From: Ornithinimicrobium cavernae
Lineage (GTDB): Bacteria; Actinomycetota; Actinomycetes; Actinomycetales; Dermatophilaceae
Assembly (NCBI RefSeq): GCF_003121625.1
Contig: NZ_QDDJ01000002.1
Coordinates: forward strand, 124,001 to 188,000
Length of the DNA stretch: 64,000 nt
Direction of reading: 5' to 3'
Shown: positions 32,607 through 41,427 of the stretch, one piece after another
How the letters are laid out: every line of letters starts with the position of its first letter
Position numbering within the stretch: the first letter of the stretch is position 1
Program-made: the position numbers and the translations under genes
Notes under the pieces: model-generated
The model's database searches: none
Told to the model about the DNA's origin: nothing
What the model saw: the letters and a program-made list of their open reading frames with translations, nothing else

Positions 32607-33794
32607 TCAGCCGAGCAGGGAGGCCGCGTAGCGGCCGGCTGCCGCAGCAGCCAGGAAGGCCGCTGGGTCCTCCCCCAGGCCTCGGCCCATCGTCGACAGC
32701 CGCACCGGAGTGTCCGCCAGGACGGCCTCCAGGCCGGTCAGGTCGATGTCGTGCCGTCGCAGGTGTGGGGCCGCCGCGAACAGCTCGTCGGCCTGCCTCG
32801 CGACCTGCTCCGCCAGCGCCCGGTCCGCCCCAGGGTGCCCGCTCAGCAGGGGGACCGGCACGTCGGCGGGCCGGTCCAGCACCCGGCCGTATGCCGTGCG
32901 GCTGTGGTGCGAGATGCCGCGGTGCCGCTGCCTGGGGTCGGCCCCGGAGACGCGTAGAGCGGCCACCCCGCGGCCTCCGAGGACGGCGACAGCGTTGAGG
33001 GCCTCGCCGGCCGAGACCCCGGAGAAACCCCAGGTGGTGCCCGTGCCGAGGTTGCCCGGCCCCTGGGCCACCACGACGGCCTCGGCCCCCACGACATGGT
33101 GGGCGGCCAGCAGACCGGAGTAGGTGTTGACCGCCTCGAGGTCACCACCGTAGGCCTGGCCACAGCTGATCACCGCCTCCAGCCAGCCGTGCTGACGCAG
33201 CGCCACGCACGTGCGGGAGAAGGCGGCCGGCAGGGCTCCCCCATCGGTCATCAGGTAGGCGACCCGGGCCTGCGGGGCGTGCTCCCGCAGACCGGCCAGG
33301 ACTGCCGGGAGGCTGGAGTGCAGGTCGGCGGCGATGATCGGCAGGCCCCCCAGGTCGTCGGCCTCGGCCAGGACCCCGTGGTGCGGGCTGTCCTGCTCGT
33401 CGACCCCGAAGACCATCGTCTGCAGCGGCGTGTACCGCGCCTTGACCAGGTGCCCCGCCCCCTCCGGGTGGGAGGCGTCGTCGGGGGCGTCGGCGGGGAG
33501 CCTGTCGGGGAGCGCCACGACGATCGCCACGCCCCCGGTGCCCAGGCCCTTGTCGAGGGCACTGGTGTTCAGCAGCACCCGGTCACCGACCGCGGGCTCA
33601 CCGGTCACCGAGACATAGGCGAGGGCGCGGACGACGGGCCGGTTCCTCTCGTCGTAGGTCGCGGCCAGGCCACCCGCTCCCACAGGCCCTGCTGCGCCAG
33701 CGGTCTCCCGGGCGGTGAGTCGCACCTCGACCTCGACGGCGTCGCCCCACCGGGCACGCTCGCTGACGACCTCACCCTCACGCCACCGGATCAC
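32607..33794 (-). CDS. DUF3866 family protein
   Basis: 395 residues, soluble. It has the DUF3866 pattern: MVFGVDEQDSPHHGVL, LPIIAADLHSSLPAVLAGLRE, AYLMTDGGALPAAFSRTCVALR and VVAQGPGNLGTGTTWGFSGVSAGEALNAVAVLGG. Found beside pafBC/proteasome genes in many actinobacteria, but its biochemical role is unknown. The several His/Asp/Gly motifs could form an active site. Confidence 0.85.
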   Translation of the reverse strand: MIRWREGEVVSERARWGDAVEVEVRLTARETAGAAGPVGAGGLAATYDERNRPVVRALAYVSVTGEPAVGDRVLLNTSALDKGLGTGGVAIVVALPDRLPADAPDDASHPEGAGHLVKARYTPLQTMVFGVDEQDSPHHGVLAEADDLGGLPIIAADLHSSLPAVLAGLREHAPQARVAYLMTDGGALPAAFSRTCVALRQHGWLEAVISCGQAYGGDLEAVNTYSGLLAAHHVVGAEAVVVAQGPGNLGTGTTWGFSGVSAGEALNAVAVLGGRGVAALRVSGADPRQRHRGISHHSRTAYGRVLDRPADVPVPLLSGHPGADRALAEQVARQADELFAAAPHLRRHDIDLTGLEAVLADTPVRLSTMGRGLGEDPAAFLAAAAAGRYAASLLG

Positions 33795-33847
33795 CCCACG
33801 ACCCTAATGGGCACGACCGACCGGGCAGGAGGCAGACCGACAGGAGG

Positions 33848-34348
33848 TCAGAACGGGCGGCTGGGACCGAGCGGTGCCTGCGCCGGAGCCCGGCGGGCCC
33901 GCGGTGCGGTCGCGGTCAGCAGGCCGGCCAGCGAGAGACCGATGAGGACGCTGCCCACCATCCGGACCACACCCCAGAAACTCTGCGCTGCCAGGAACAG
34001 CGTCTCCTGCCCGGTCCCGTTCAGGCCGGGAAGCAGCACGCGGGTCACCGCGACCTCCAGGAGCACCGCGGCCACGATCAGGCCGACGCCCGACCAGAGG
34101 GCTGCCGGGCTGGTGCCCCAGCCCGGTGCCCGGCCGGTGAACGCCATGACGAGGGCCACGGCCAGCAGGACGACCCCGACGGTCACACACAGGCTGATGG
34201 TGATCTGCCCGAGGCCGAACAGGTTTCGGCCCCAGGAGCCCCACAGGTCATACGCCTGTCCCGAGAACACGTAGCGGAACGCCAGGGTCTCCGCCACGAC
34301 CCCCAGCACCGCCAGCAGAACCCCCACGACCGCCACTGTGCGCACCAT
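33848..34348 (-). CDS. Four-helix membrane protein, unknown function
   Basis: 166 residues with four hydrophobic helices (about 5-27, 45-68, 82-103, 127-150) and a Pro/Arg-rich C-terminus. No motif recognised. Lies between the FKBP terminator and DUF3866, same direction. Confidence 0.7.
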   Translation of the reverse strand: MVRTVAVVGVLLAVLGVVAETLAFRYVFSGQAYDLWGSWGRNLFGLGQITISLCVTVGVVLLAVALVMAFTGRAPGWGTSPAALWSGVGLIVAAVLLEVAVTRVLLPGLNGTGQETLFLAAQSFWGVVRMVGSVLIGLSLAGLLTATAPRARRAPAQAPLGPSRPF

Positions 34349-34369
34349 GGCCGAACCGTAGCGCAGAAG

Positions 34370-34406
34370 GACCCCGGGCCGGTGCGTGTGGCACCGGCCC
34401 GGGGTC
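34370..34406 (-). terminator. Terminator after the FKBP genes
   Basis: Perfect 16-bp stem (34370-34385 and 34391-34406) with GTGTG loop, 24 bases past the FKBP stop in the direction of transcription. Confidence 0.85.
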
Positions 34407-34430
34407 TCCCGGGACGTCAGGTGGCGCGGG

Positions 34431-34808
34431 TCAGCGCACGCCCTCGAGGTCGACGACGAAGATCAGGGTCTCGCCACCCTTGATGGCACCGCCGGCGCCG
34501 CGGTCGCCGTAGCCCAGGTGGGGCGGGATGGTGATCTTGCGACGGCCGCCGACCCTCATGCCCAGCAGGCCCTGGTCCCAGCCCTGGATGACCTGGCCGA
34601 CCCCGACCTGAAAGTCCAGCGGGGCTCCACGGTTCCAGGAGGCGTCGAACTCCTCGCCGGTGGACCAGGCGACCCCGACGTAGTGGGCCGAGACGACGGA
34701 GCCGGAGGTGGCCTCGGCGCCGTCACCGACCTCGAGGTCCTCGATCACCAGGTCGGTGGGAGGGGTGTCGCCCGGGAACTCGACCTCAGGCTTGGTCTTG
34801 TCGCTCAT
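34431..34808 (-). CDS. FKBP-type peptidyl-prolyl isomerase, cytoplasmic
   Basis: 125 residues, one FKBP domain: VVSAHYVGVAWSTGEEFDASWNRGAPLDFQVGVGQVIQGWDQGLLGMRVGGRRKITIPPHLGYGDRG, with the catalytic-pocket aromatics in their usual places. No signal peptide. Follows the exported tandem-FKBP gene. Confidence 0.93.
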   Translation of the reverse strand: MSDKTKPEVEFPGDTPPTDLVIEDLEVGDGAEATSGSVVSAHYVGVAWSTGEEFDASWNRGAPLDFQVGVGQVIQGWDQGLLGMRVGGRRKITIPPHLGYGDRGAGGAIKGGETLIFVVDLEGVR

Positions 34809-34903
34809 GCGCGGTTTTCCTCTCGTTGGGGAACTGCTGGATCGGTATGCCGTGGGCCCGGCCAGGCGTTGAGTCGGCTGAGCATCTCAGGCGGCTCAGT
34901 GGG

Positions 34904-35908
34904 TCAGCCGGCGGCCAGGATGTCGACGACGAAGACCAGGGTCTCCTTCTGGAGCTCGTGGCCCTCGCTGGCGCCGTAACCCTTGTCCGGCGGGATCACC
35001 AGCAGGACACGGCTGCCGACGGTCTGGCCGACCAGCCCCTCGTCCCAGCCGGCGATGACCTGCTGGGCGCCGATCGCCGTCTCGAACGGCTGCCGCCCCT
35101 CCTGCAGGGAGGTGTCGAACTGCTCGCCGTCCGACCACTTCACGCCGGTGTAGTGCATGCGCACCTGCTGGCCGGACTGGATCTCCTTGCCCTCACCCTT
35201 GATCAGGGGCTGCACGACGAGCTCGGCCGGCGGCTCCTCCCCCTCCGGGATCGTGATGGTCGCCGGGGAGGTGCCGTCAGCCTCGACGGTCGGCAGACCC
35301 TCCACGGGCTCGACCGGCTCTCCCTCGGCCTGCGTCAGCGGCGTGGTGGCCCCGACGACCTCGACATAGAAGACGACGGTGTCGGTCGGGCCGATGCCCA
35401 GCTGGGCGTTGCCCTGCTCACCGAAGCCGTCCTCCGGCGACATGGCGATGATCATCTTCTGGCCCGGCTTGCTCCCCTCGAGGGTGTTGAGGAACCCGGG
35501 CAGCAGGTTGGGGTTGGCCAGCGACATGCTGACCGTCTCGTCGGTGGGGAACGTCGACAGGATCTCCTCGCCCGTGGTCCCGTTGACCGCGAGGTACTTC
35601 AGCTCGACGTCCTGCTCGGCGGTCGCGCCCTCACCCTCGCCGGGCTCGATCTCCTGCACGGAGGTCTCACCGACCGACAGCGGGGTCTTGGTGAGCTCGA
35701 GCGCCGGCACGGTGGTGCCGTCGGCGTCCGCCTCGGTCAGGGTCACGTCCTCGGCGGAGCCGTTGGGCGCGATGGACGTCGCGGCCGCGTCGTCGGTGCC
35801 AGTGCTCTGGCTGGCCTCGTCGGTGCCGCCGGTGTCGGAGCCACAGGCGGACAGGAAGATGAGGGGGGCCACGGCGAGGCCGAGCAGGCGGAACTTGGGA
35901 GAGCGCAC
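34904..35908 (-). CDS. Exported lipoprotein with two FKBP domains
   Basis: 334 residues from a GTG preceded by AAGGA. A lipoprotein signal ends in LSAC, with Cys22 the lipidated residue. After a Thr/Ala/Asp linker come two FKBP-like modules: a diverged one (about 60-190) and a canonical C-terminal one (HYTGVKWSDGEQFDTSLQEGR ... VIAGWDEGLVGQTVGSRVLLVIPPDKGYG). Probably an extracytoplasmic foldase. A longer ATG start would spoil the signal peptide. Confidence 0.9.
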   Translation of the reverse strand: MRSPKFRLLGLAVAPLIFLSACGSDTGGTDEASQSTGTDDAAATSIAPNGSAEDVTLTEADADGTTVPALELTKTPLSVGETSVQEIEPGEGEGATAEQDVELKYLAVNGTTGEEILSTFPTDETVSMSLANPNLLPGFLNTLEGSKPGQKMIIAMSPEDGFGEQGNAQLGIGPTDTVVFYVEVVGATTPLTQAEGEPVEPVEGLPTVEADGTSPATITIPEGEEPPAELVVQPLIKGEGKEIQSGQQVRMHYTGVKWSDGEQFDTSLQEGRQPFETAIGAQQVIAGWDEGLVGQTVGSRVLLVIPPDKGYGASEGHELQKETLVFVVDILAAG

Positions 35909-36049
35909 GCGCCATCCTTGTCTGGGAGAGGGCTGTAGGACACCCAAGGGTAACCCGCAGTACCTGGGTGTCTGCTGGGTCCACCCGCAGGGGTCCCCAC
36001 GGGGCCGCCCGGGCCGACGACGGACAGCGACCCCGGCACCGTGTGCCGG

Positions 36050-37426
36050 CTAGCGACCGTGCGCCATCGAGGCGATGAGCTCGTCGATGCGGGGGTCCTC
36101 GCTGACGAACGGGTCCTTGCACAGCACTGTGCGCTGCGAGGAGTCGTTGAGCTTGAGGTGCACCCAGTCGACGCTGAAGTCACGGTGGTGCGCCTGGGCC
36201 GCCGCCACGAAGTCTCCGCGCAGCTTGGCCCGGGTGGTCTGCGGCGGCGTGCGCCCGGCCTCAGCCACCTGCTCGGCGGTGACGACCTCGGCCGCTCCAC
36301 CGCGGCGGGACACGATGTTGAACAGCCCCCGCTCGGGATGGATGTCGTGCCAGGCCAGGTCCAGCTGCTGCAGGCGGGGGTCGGCCATCGACAGACCGGA
36401 CCGGTCGGCATACCGCTGCAGGGTGCGCCACTTCAGCACCCAGTCGATCTCCTGCTCCACGAGGGCCAGGTCCTGGGCCTCGAACGCCTTCAGCGTCCGC
36501 TCCCAGAGCTCGAGCACCTGCCGGTAGGGCTCCCGCTGGGCAAGTCCGCTGCTCTCGGCGTGCTGCCGGGCCCGCAGGAGGTACTCGGCCTGCATCTGCG
36601 CGGCGGTCATCCGGCGCCCGTCGGACAGGGTGACCGTGTGCCGCGCGGTCAGGTCGCGGCTGACCTCGCGGATGGCGCTGATCGGGCTGAGGAGAGTGAG
36701 GTCCGGGAAGGTCACGCCGGCCTCGATGGCCTTCAGGACCAGGTCGGTCGCCCCCACCTTGAGCAGCGTGGTGGTCTGGCTCATCGTGGAGTCGCCGACG
36801 ATGACGTGCAGGCGTCGGAACCGCTCGGCGTCGGCGTGCGGCTCGTCGCGGGTGTTGATGATCGGCCGGGACCGGGTGGTGGCCGAGCTCAGCCCGTCCC
36901 AGATGTGATCGGCGCGCTGACTGATCTGGAAGCTCGCCTGGCCGCCGGACACGTTGAGGCGCCCCGCACCGCTGATCACCTGCCGGGTGATGAGGAACGG
37001 GATGAGGATGTCGGTGACCCGGCTCAGCTCGCCGCGCCGGCTGATGAGGTAGTTCTCGTGGCAGCCGTAGGAGTTGCCCCGGGAGTCGACGTTGTTCTTC
37101 AGGACATAGACGCGGGCCTCGATGCCCTCCTCGGCCATCCGGTGCTCGGCGTCGAGGGCGAGGTCGTGCAGGACCGCCTCCCCGGCCTTGTCGTGGGCGA
37201 CCAGGTCCAGGAGGCTGTCGCACTCGGCCGTGGCGTACTCCGGGTGCGAGCCCACATCGAGGTAGAGCCGGGAGCCGTTGCGCAGGAAGACGTTGCTGGA
37301 TCGACCCCAGCTGACCACCTTGCGGAACAGGTAGCGGGCCACCTCGTCGGGGGCCAACCGGCGCTCGCCCGGGAAGGCGCAGGTCACCCCGAACTCGGTC
37401 TCGATCCCGAAGATCCGCCGTTCCAT
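36050..37426 (-). CDS. pafA: Pup-protein ligase PafA
   Basis: 458 residues, glutamine-synthetase-like ligase that couples deamidated Pup to substrate lysines using ATP. N-terminal [13 protein letters not shown] holds the metal-binding Glu residues; [31 protein letters not shown] and [12 protein letters not shown] are ATP/metal site segments, and the C-terminus is the RIDELIA-type domain. Starts directly at the prcA stop, so it is co-transcribed with the proteasome core. Confidence 0.96.
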   Translation of the reverse strand: MERRIFGIETEFGVTCAFPGERRLAPDEVARYLFRKVVSWGRSSNVFLRNGSRLYLDVGSHPEYATAECDSLLDLVAHDKAGEAVLHDLALDAEHRMAEEGIEARVYVLKNNVDSRGNSYGCHENYLISRRGELSRVTDILIPFLITRQVISGAGRLNVSGGQASFQISQRADHIWDGLSSATTRSRPIINTRDEPHADAERFRRLHVIVGDSTMSQTTTLLKVGATDLVLKAIEAGVTFPDLTLLSPISAIREVSRDLTARHTVTLSDGRRMTAAQMQAEYLLRARQHAESSGLAQREPYRQVLELWERTLKAFEAQDLALVEQEIDWVLKWRTLQRYADRSGLSMADPRLQQLDLAWHDIHPERGLFNIVSRRGGAAEVVTAEQVAEAGRTPPQTTRAKLRGDFVAAAQAHHRDFSVDWVHLKLNDSSQRTVLCKDPFVSEDPRIDELIASMAHGR

Positions 37427-38266
37427 CTAGTCCTCGCGCTGCGTCTGGGGGTTGGAGTGCGGATGGCCCGTGGGGGCCTCGCTCCTCTCGGTCTCGGACG
37501 GTGTGGGCTCGGTGAGGGTGTCGTGCAGACCGGGTCGCGAGTCGTCCTCGGTCGGCACGTCCTCGGTGGCGCTGGCCTCGTCGAGCAGGGCGTCCAGCAG
37601 CGGCCCGCCCAGCCGGCGGAAGGTCCGCCGCGGCCGCCTCCGGTCCAGGACCGCGACCTCGAGGTCGGCGGCCGTGAGGTCACGGTGCCCCTCACCCTCG
37701 GGTCCCTCGAGGAGGGACACGGCCAGCCGGAGGACGGCGGCCAGCGGCAGGTCAGCGGACCACTGCTGCTGCAGCGCGGTGGCGATCGGCTCGCTGGTGC
37801 CGCCCATGGCGACGAAGCCGCGCTCCTCGGTGACCGACCCGTCGTAGGTCAGGCGGTAGATCTGGTCGGTGTCCTGGGTGGACCCCACCTGGGCCACCGC
37901 GATCTCCACCTCGTAGGGCTTGGACTCCTGGGTGAAGATCGTCCCCAGGGTCTGGGTGTAGGCGTTGGCCAGGCCGCGGGCGGTGACGTCGCTGCGGTCG
38001 TAGGAGTAGCCACGCAGGTCGGCGTAGCGGATGCCGGCGACCCGCAGGTTCTCGAACTCGTTGTACTTCCCCGCCCCGGCGAACCCGATCCGGTCGTAGA
38101 GCTCGGAGACCTTGTGCAGCGTGCGGGAGGGGTTCTCGGCGACGAAGGCGATGCCCGTGGCATAGCTGGCCACGATCACCGACCGGCCGCGGGCGATCCC
38201 CTTGCGGGCGAAGTCCGCCCGGTCCTTCATCAGCTGCTCGGGCGAGACATACATCGGCATCGTCAT
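37427..38266 (-). CDS. prcA: Proteasome alpha subunit
   Basis: 279 residues. N-terminal [27 protein letters not shown] is the gate region of actinobacterial alpha subunits, followed by the Ntn-hydrolase fold ([38 protein letters not shown]). The C-terminal 60 residues are a charged tail. Its ATG overlaps the prcB stop. Confidence 0.96.
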   Translation of the reverse strand: MTMPMYVSPEQLMKDRADFARKGIARGRSVIVASYATGIAFVAENPSRTLHKVSELYDRIGFAGAGKYNEFENLRVAGIRYADLRGYSYDRSDVTARGLANAYTQTLGTIFTQESKPYEVEIAVAQVGSTQDTDQIYRLTYDGSVTEERGFVAMGGTSEPIATALQQQWSADLPLAAVLRLAVSLLEGPEGEGHRDLTAADLEVAVLDRRRPRRTFRRLGGPLLDALLDEASATEDVPTEDDSRPGLHDTLTEPTPSETERSEAPTGHPHSNPQTQRED

Positions 38267-39090
38267 CGGGCACCTCCGGGGTTGCCGCGGCGCGCCTCGA
38301 CGATCTGGCGCGCCAGCTCCTCGAGCCGCCCGTCGTCGACGAAGCGGACTCCGCTCTCGGTGACCACCGCACAGGTCGGCCAGATGCTGCGTCCAAGATC
38401 GGGGCCGCCCGTGGCGGAGTCGTCGTCGGCGGCGTCGTAGAGGGCCTCGACGGCGACGGACAGGGCCCGCTCCTCGTCCATGCCCTCGTGCCAGAGCTTC
38501 TTCAGCGCTCCGCGGGCGAAGAGGGAGCCGGAGCCGACGCTGTGGTGGCGCTGCTCCTCGTAGCAGCCACCGGTCATGTCGTAGGAGAAGATCCGGCCGG
38601 TGCCGTCGTCCGGGTCGTAGCCGGTGAACACGGGCAGCACCGTCAGGCCCCGGAGGGCGTTGGCCAGGTTGCCGCGGATCATCGCCGCGAGCCGGTTGGC
38701 CTTGCCCTCGAGGCTGAGCAGCGTGCCCTCGATCTTCTCGTAGTGCTCCAGCTCCACCTGGAACAGCTTGACGATCTCGATCGCCGTGCCGGCGGACCCC
38801 GCGATGCCCACCGCGGAGTAGTCGTCCGCCGCGAAGACCTTCTCCATGTCCCGGTTGGCGATGAAGGTGCCCATCGTGGCGCGCCGGTCGCCGGCGAGCA
38901 GCACCCCGCCGGCGAAGGTCACCGCGACGATGGTCGTGCCGTGCGGCGCCTCGAGCGTGCCCTCTCCCCCGGCCCGCCCCAGGGCGCCGGGCAGCAGCTC
39001 AGGGGCGCGCAGGGCGAGGAACTCGCTGAATGAGCTGCTCCGCGGTGCCAGGAACTCCGGGGGCAGGCCCCGCCCGTGCCCGACGGTCAC
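38263..39090 (-). CDS. prcB: Proteasome beta subunit
   Basis: 275 residues, with a 51-residue propeptide ending in EAPHG followed by the catalytic Thr52 ([23 protein letters not shown]); Asp and Lys of the active site are visible in the same stretch. GTG start overlapping the pup stop. Forms the inner rings of the 20S core with PrcA. Confidence 0.96.
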   Translation of the reverse strand: MTVGHGRGLPPEFLAPRSSSFSEFLALRAPELLPGALGRAGGEGTLEAPHGTTIVAVTFAGGVLLAGDRRATMGTFIANRDMEKVFAADDYSAVGIAGSAGTAIEIVKLFQVELEHYEKIEGTLLSLEGKANRLAAMIRGNLANALRGLTVLPVFTGYDPDDGTGRIFSYDMTGGCYEEQRHHSVGSGSLFARGALKKLWHEGMDEERALSVAVEALYDAADDDSATGGPDLGRSIWPTCAVVTESGVRFVDDGRLEELARQIVEARRGNPGGAR

Positions 39091-39281
39091 TGGCCACCCT
39101 TTTGCACGAAGCCGTGCACGAACTCCTCGGCGTTGGTCTCCAGGACCCCGTCGATCTCGTCGAGCAGGTCGTCCACGTCGTCCGTGCGCGCGGACTCGCG
39201 CGTCTGGGCGACCGGTGCCTCCGGCGGCGGGGTGTCCTCGTCCTCACGCCGCTGTGGGCGCTTCTGCTCCTGGCCGGCCAT
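39087..39281 (-). CDS. pup: Prokaryotic ubiquitin-like protein Pup
   Basis: 64 residues, acidic and mostly disordered, with the [28 protein letters not shown]-type C-terminal helix. It ends in Gly-Gly-Gln, so Dop must deamidate it to Glu before ligation. AGGAGG precedes the ATG. Between dop and prcB with a 4-base overlap to prcB. Confidence 0.95.
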   Translation of the reverse strand: MAGQEQKRPQRREDEDTPPPEAPVAQTRESARTDDVDDLLDEIDGVLETNAEEFVHGFVQKGGQ

Positions 39282-39321
39282 GGCTGCCTCCTGTGACCGT
39301 CGACGACTGGTACCTACGACC

Positions 39322-40836
39322 CTAGTCCTCGCCGGTGACGAGATGGGCAAGCAGGTCGTCGACGTCGCCGACCGAGTCGAGCAGCTCACCGATATCGGCC
39401 CGGGATCCGCGCAGCGGCTCGGGCAGCTGCACGCGACGCAGGTCCCGGCGCCCGGGAGCCGGCTCGAAGACCACCGAGTCCCAGGACGCGGCCCGCACCT
39501 GTCCGGCATACCGGCTGACGCACTGGCCCCGGAACCACGCCCGGGTCTCCACCGGTGGGTCGACCACCGCGGCCGCCACCTCCTCGGGGGTGACCACGGT
39601 GACCAGCCGGCCCGACGCGCGCATCCGGGCCGCCAGGCCACGCGCCGGGTCGAGATCCGACCACTGGATGTCGATCGCGGACAACCGGGGGTCACCCCAC
39701 TCGAGCCCGTCACGGCGCCGGTAACCCTCCAGGACAGCGAGCTTGGTCACCCAGTCCACCCGACCGACGCACCTGGTCGGGTCGGTCGCCAGGTCGGCCG
39801 CCACCCCGTCCCAGTGGTCCAGGACCTCCCGGGTGTCCGCGTCCACGTCGTCGCCCAGGTGGTCCTGGACGGCCTGGCGGTAGGTCGCCAGGATCTCCAG
39901 GGCCGTCATCCGGCGCCCGTCGGCGAGCTCGACCGTATGCCGTAGGCCGGGGTCGTGGGAGATCTCCCGGATGGCGGCGACCGGGTCGGCGAGCTCCAGC
40001 GGCGGTGCCGCTCCGGCCTCGATGAGGCCCAGCACGAGGCTCGTCGTGCCGAGCCGCAGCAGGGTGCCGACGTCGCAGAGGGTCGCGTCGCCCACGATGA
40101 TGTGCAGGCGGCGGTACTTCTCACCGAGGGCGTGCGGCTCGTCACGGGTGTTGACGATGGGGCGCTTGAGCGTGGTCTCCAGCCCGATCTCGGCCTCGAT
40201 GTAGTCCGCCCGCTGGCTGATCTGGAAGCCGGGGCGCTCGGAGAACTGGCCGAGCCCGACCCGACCGGCGCCCACGAGCACCTGACGCGCGACGAAGAAC
40301 GGCAGCAGCCCGGCCGCGATGGTCAGGAACGGCACCGCGCGCGGCACCAGGTAGTTCTCGTGCGTGCCGTAGGAGGCGCCCTTGCCGTCCACGTTGTTCT
40401 TGTAGAGCCGCAGGACCTCGCCCTGTGCGGCGAGCGTGGCCAGCGACTGCAGCATCACCTCGTCCCCGGCCCGGTCCCACCGCACGGCGTCCCGCGGGGA
40501 CACCACCTCGGGCGAGGAGTACTCCGGGTGCGCGTGGTCGACATAGAGACGCGCGCCGTTGGAGAGGACCGAGTTGGCGGTCGTGGGGTCGTCGGTGTCG
40601 GTGAGCTGGCTGATGTCGGCCAGGGCGCGGGCCATCTCGAAGCCCCGGGCGTCGCGCAGCGGTGTCTCGTCGGCGTAGTCCCAGCCCGAGCCCGTGGGCA
40701 GCGCCCTCGCCGGCCCGGCCCCCGTGGCATAGGCGCGGACCACCTGGCCCGACAGGTGCACCGGGTTGGCGCGGGGGTCGCCCGGGCGCGTCACGCCGTA
40801 CTCGGTCTCGGTCCCCATCACCCGGCGCACAGTCAT
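39322..40836 (-). CDS. dop: Pup deamidase/depupylase Dop
   Basis: 504 residues, paralogue of PafA. N-terminal MTVRRVMGTETEYGV carries the metal-binding Glu residues; the Dop-loop insertion near residues 40-75 (GSGWDYADETPLRDARGFE) separates it from PafA; YVDHAHPEYSSPE and [13 protein letters not shown]-like blocks are ATP-site segments. The ATG at 40836 is preferred to the TTG six bases upstream. Forty bases before pup. Confidence 0.95.
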   Translation of the reverse strand: MTVRRVMGTETEYGVTRPGDPRANPVHLSGQVVRAYATGAGPARALPTGSGWDYADETPLRDARGFEMARALADISQLTDTDDPTTANSVLSNGARLYVDHAHPEYSSPEVVSPRDAVRWDRAGDEVMLQSLATLAAQGEVLRLYKNNVDGKGASYGTHENYLVPRAVPFLTIAAGLLPFFVARQVLVGAGRVGLGQFSERPGFQISQRADYIEAEIGLETTLKRPIVNTRDEPHALGEKYRRLHIIVGDATLCDVGTLLRLGTTSLVLGLIEAGAAPPLELADPVAAIREISHDPGLRHTVELADGRRMTALEILATYRQAVQDHLGDDVDADTREVLDHWDGVAADLATDPTRCVGRVDWVTKLAVLEGYRRRDGLEWGDPRLSAIDIQWSDLDPARGLAARMRASGRLVTVVTPEEVAAAVVDPPVETRAWFRGQCVSRYAGQVRAASWDSVVFEPAPGRRDLRRVQLPEPLRGSRADIGELLDSVGDVDDLLAHLVTGED

Positions 40837-40845
40837 GGGCAAACC

Positions 40846-41427
40846 CTAGGTGCCCCGGGATCCCGGCCCGACGGGGTGGTCGGCGATCCGGTCGAGGACC
40901 TGCTGGACGAGGTCGCCGTACTCGCTGACCGCCGCGTCCAGGTCGGTCGCCGCGGGATCGAGCAGGTCCATGGTCCTGGTCCCGGCCGCCAGACCCAGCA
41001 TCAGGCAGGCGAGCTGGTCGCTCTGCCGCCGCAGGTGCGACGCCAGCGCCCGGTCCGCGCCCGGCACGGTGAACCGGCTGAGGAAGCGCTCGCGGAAGTC
41101 GGCCCGGGCCGCGACGGGGTCGGGTGCGTCGGCGATGAGGTAGAGCGCGCGCAGCCACGGCTCGGCGCCCCCCTCGGCGCGGCGGGTGAGCACCCGGCGG
41201 ACCAGCAGCTCCCCGAGCCCCTCCAGCGGCACGTCCGGCGCCAGCGGCTCGGGCTCCAACGGGGTCGCGTCGGCGTGGAGCTGCTCCTTGGACCCGCCGA
41301 CCTTCATCACCATCGCGGGCGACACCCCGGCAGCGGCCGCGATCTCGCGGATCGTCACCGCCGCGTAGCCGCGCTCCCCGAACAGCCGGCGCGCGACCTG
41401 GAGCACCTGCTCCCGGGTGTCACTCAC
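40846..41427 (-). CDS. TetR family repressor
   Basis: 193 residues: HTH REQVLQVARRLFGERGYAAVTIREIAAAAGVSPAMVMKVGGSKEQL, then a helical ligand domain. Its GTG overlaps the stop of the MFS gene, so it is second in that operon, and a 22-bp palindrome precedes the operon; autoregulation of the efflux pump is the simplest reading. VMKVGG replaces the usual VYxHFx before the recognition-helix end. Confidence 0.9.
   Translation of the reverse strand: MSDTREQVLQVARRLFGERGYAAVTIREIAAAAGVSPAMVMKVGGSKEQLHADATPLEPEPLAPDVPLEGLGELLVRRVLTRRAEGGAEPWLRALYLIADAPDPVAARADFRERFLSRFTVPGADRALASHLRRQSDQLACLMLGLAAGTRTMDLLDPAATDLDAAVSEYGDLVQQVLDRIADHPVGPGSRGT

Noticed and set aside
36041-38440. 799-codon rightward ORF opposite pafA, prcA and prcB
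   Set aside because: Composition is His/Gly/Leu/Arg-rich, typical of antisense frames in high-GC genes; all three sense genes are certain.
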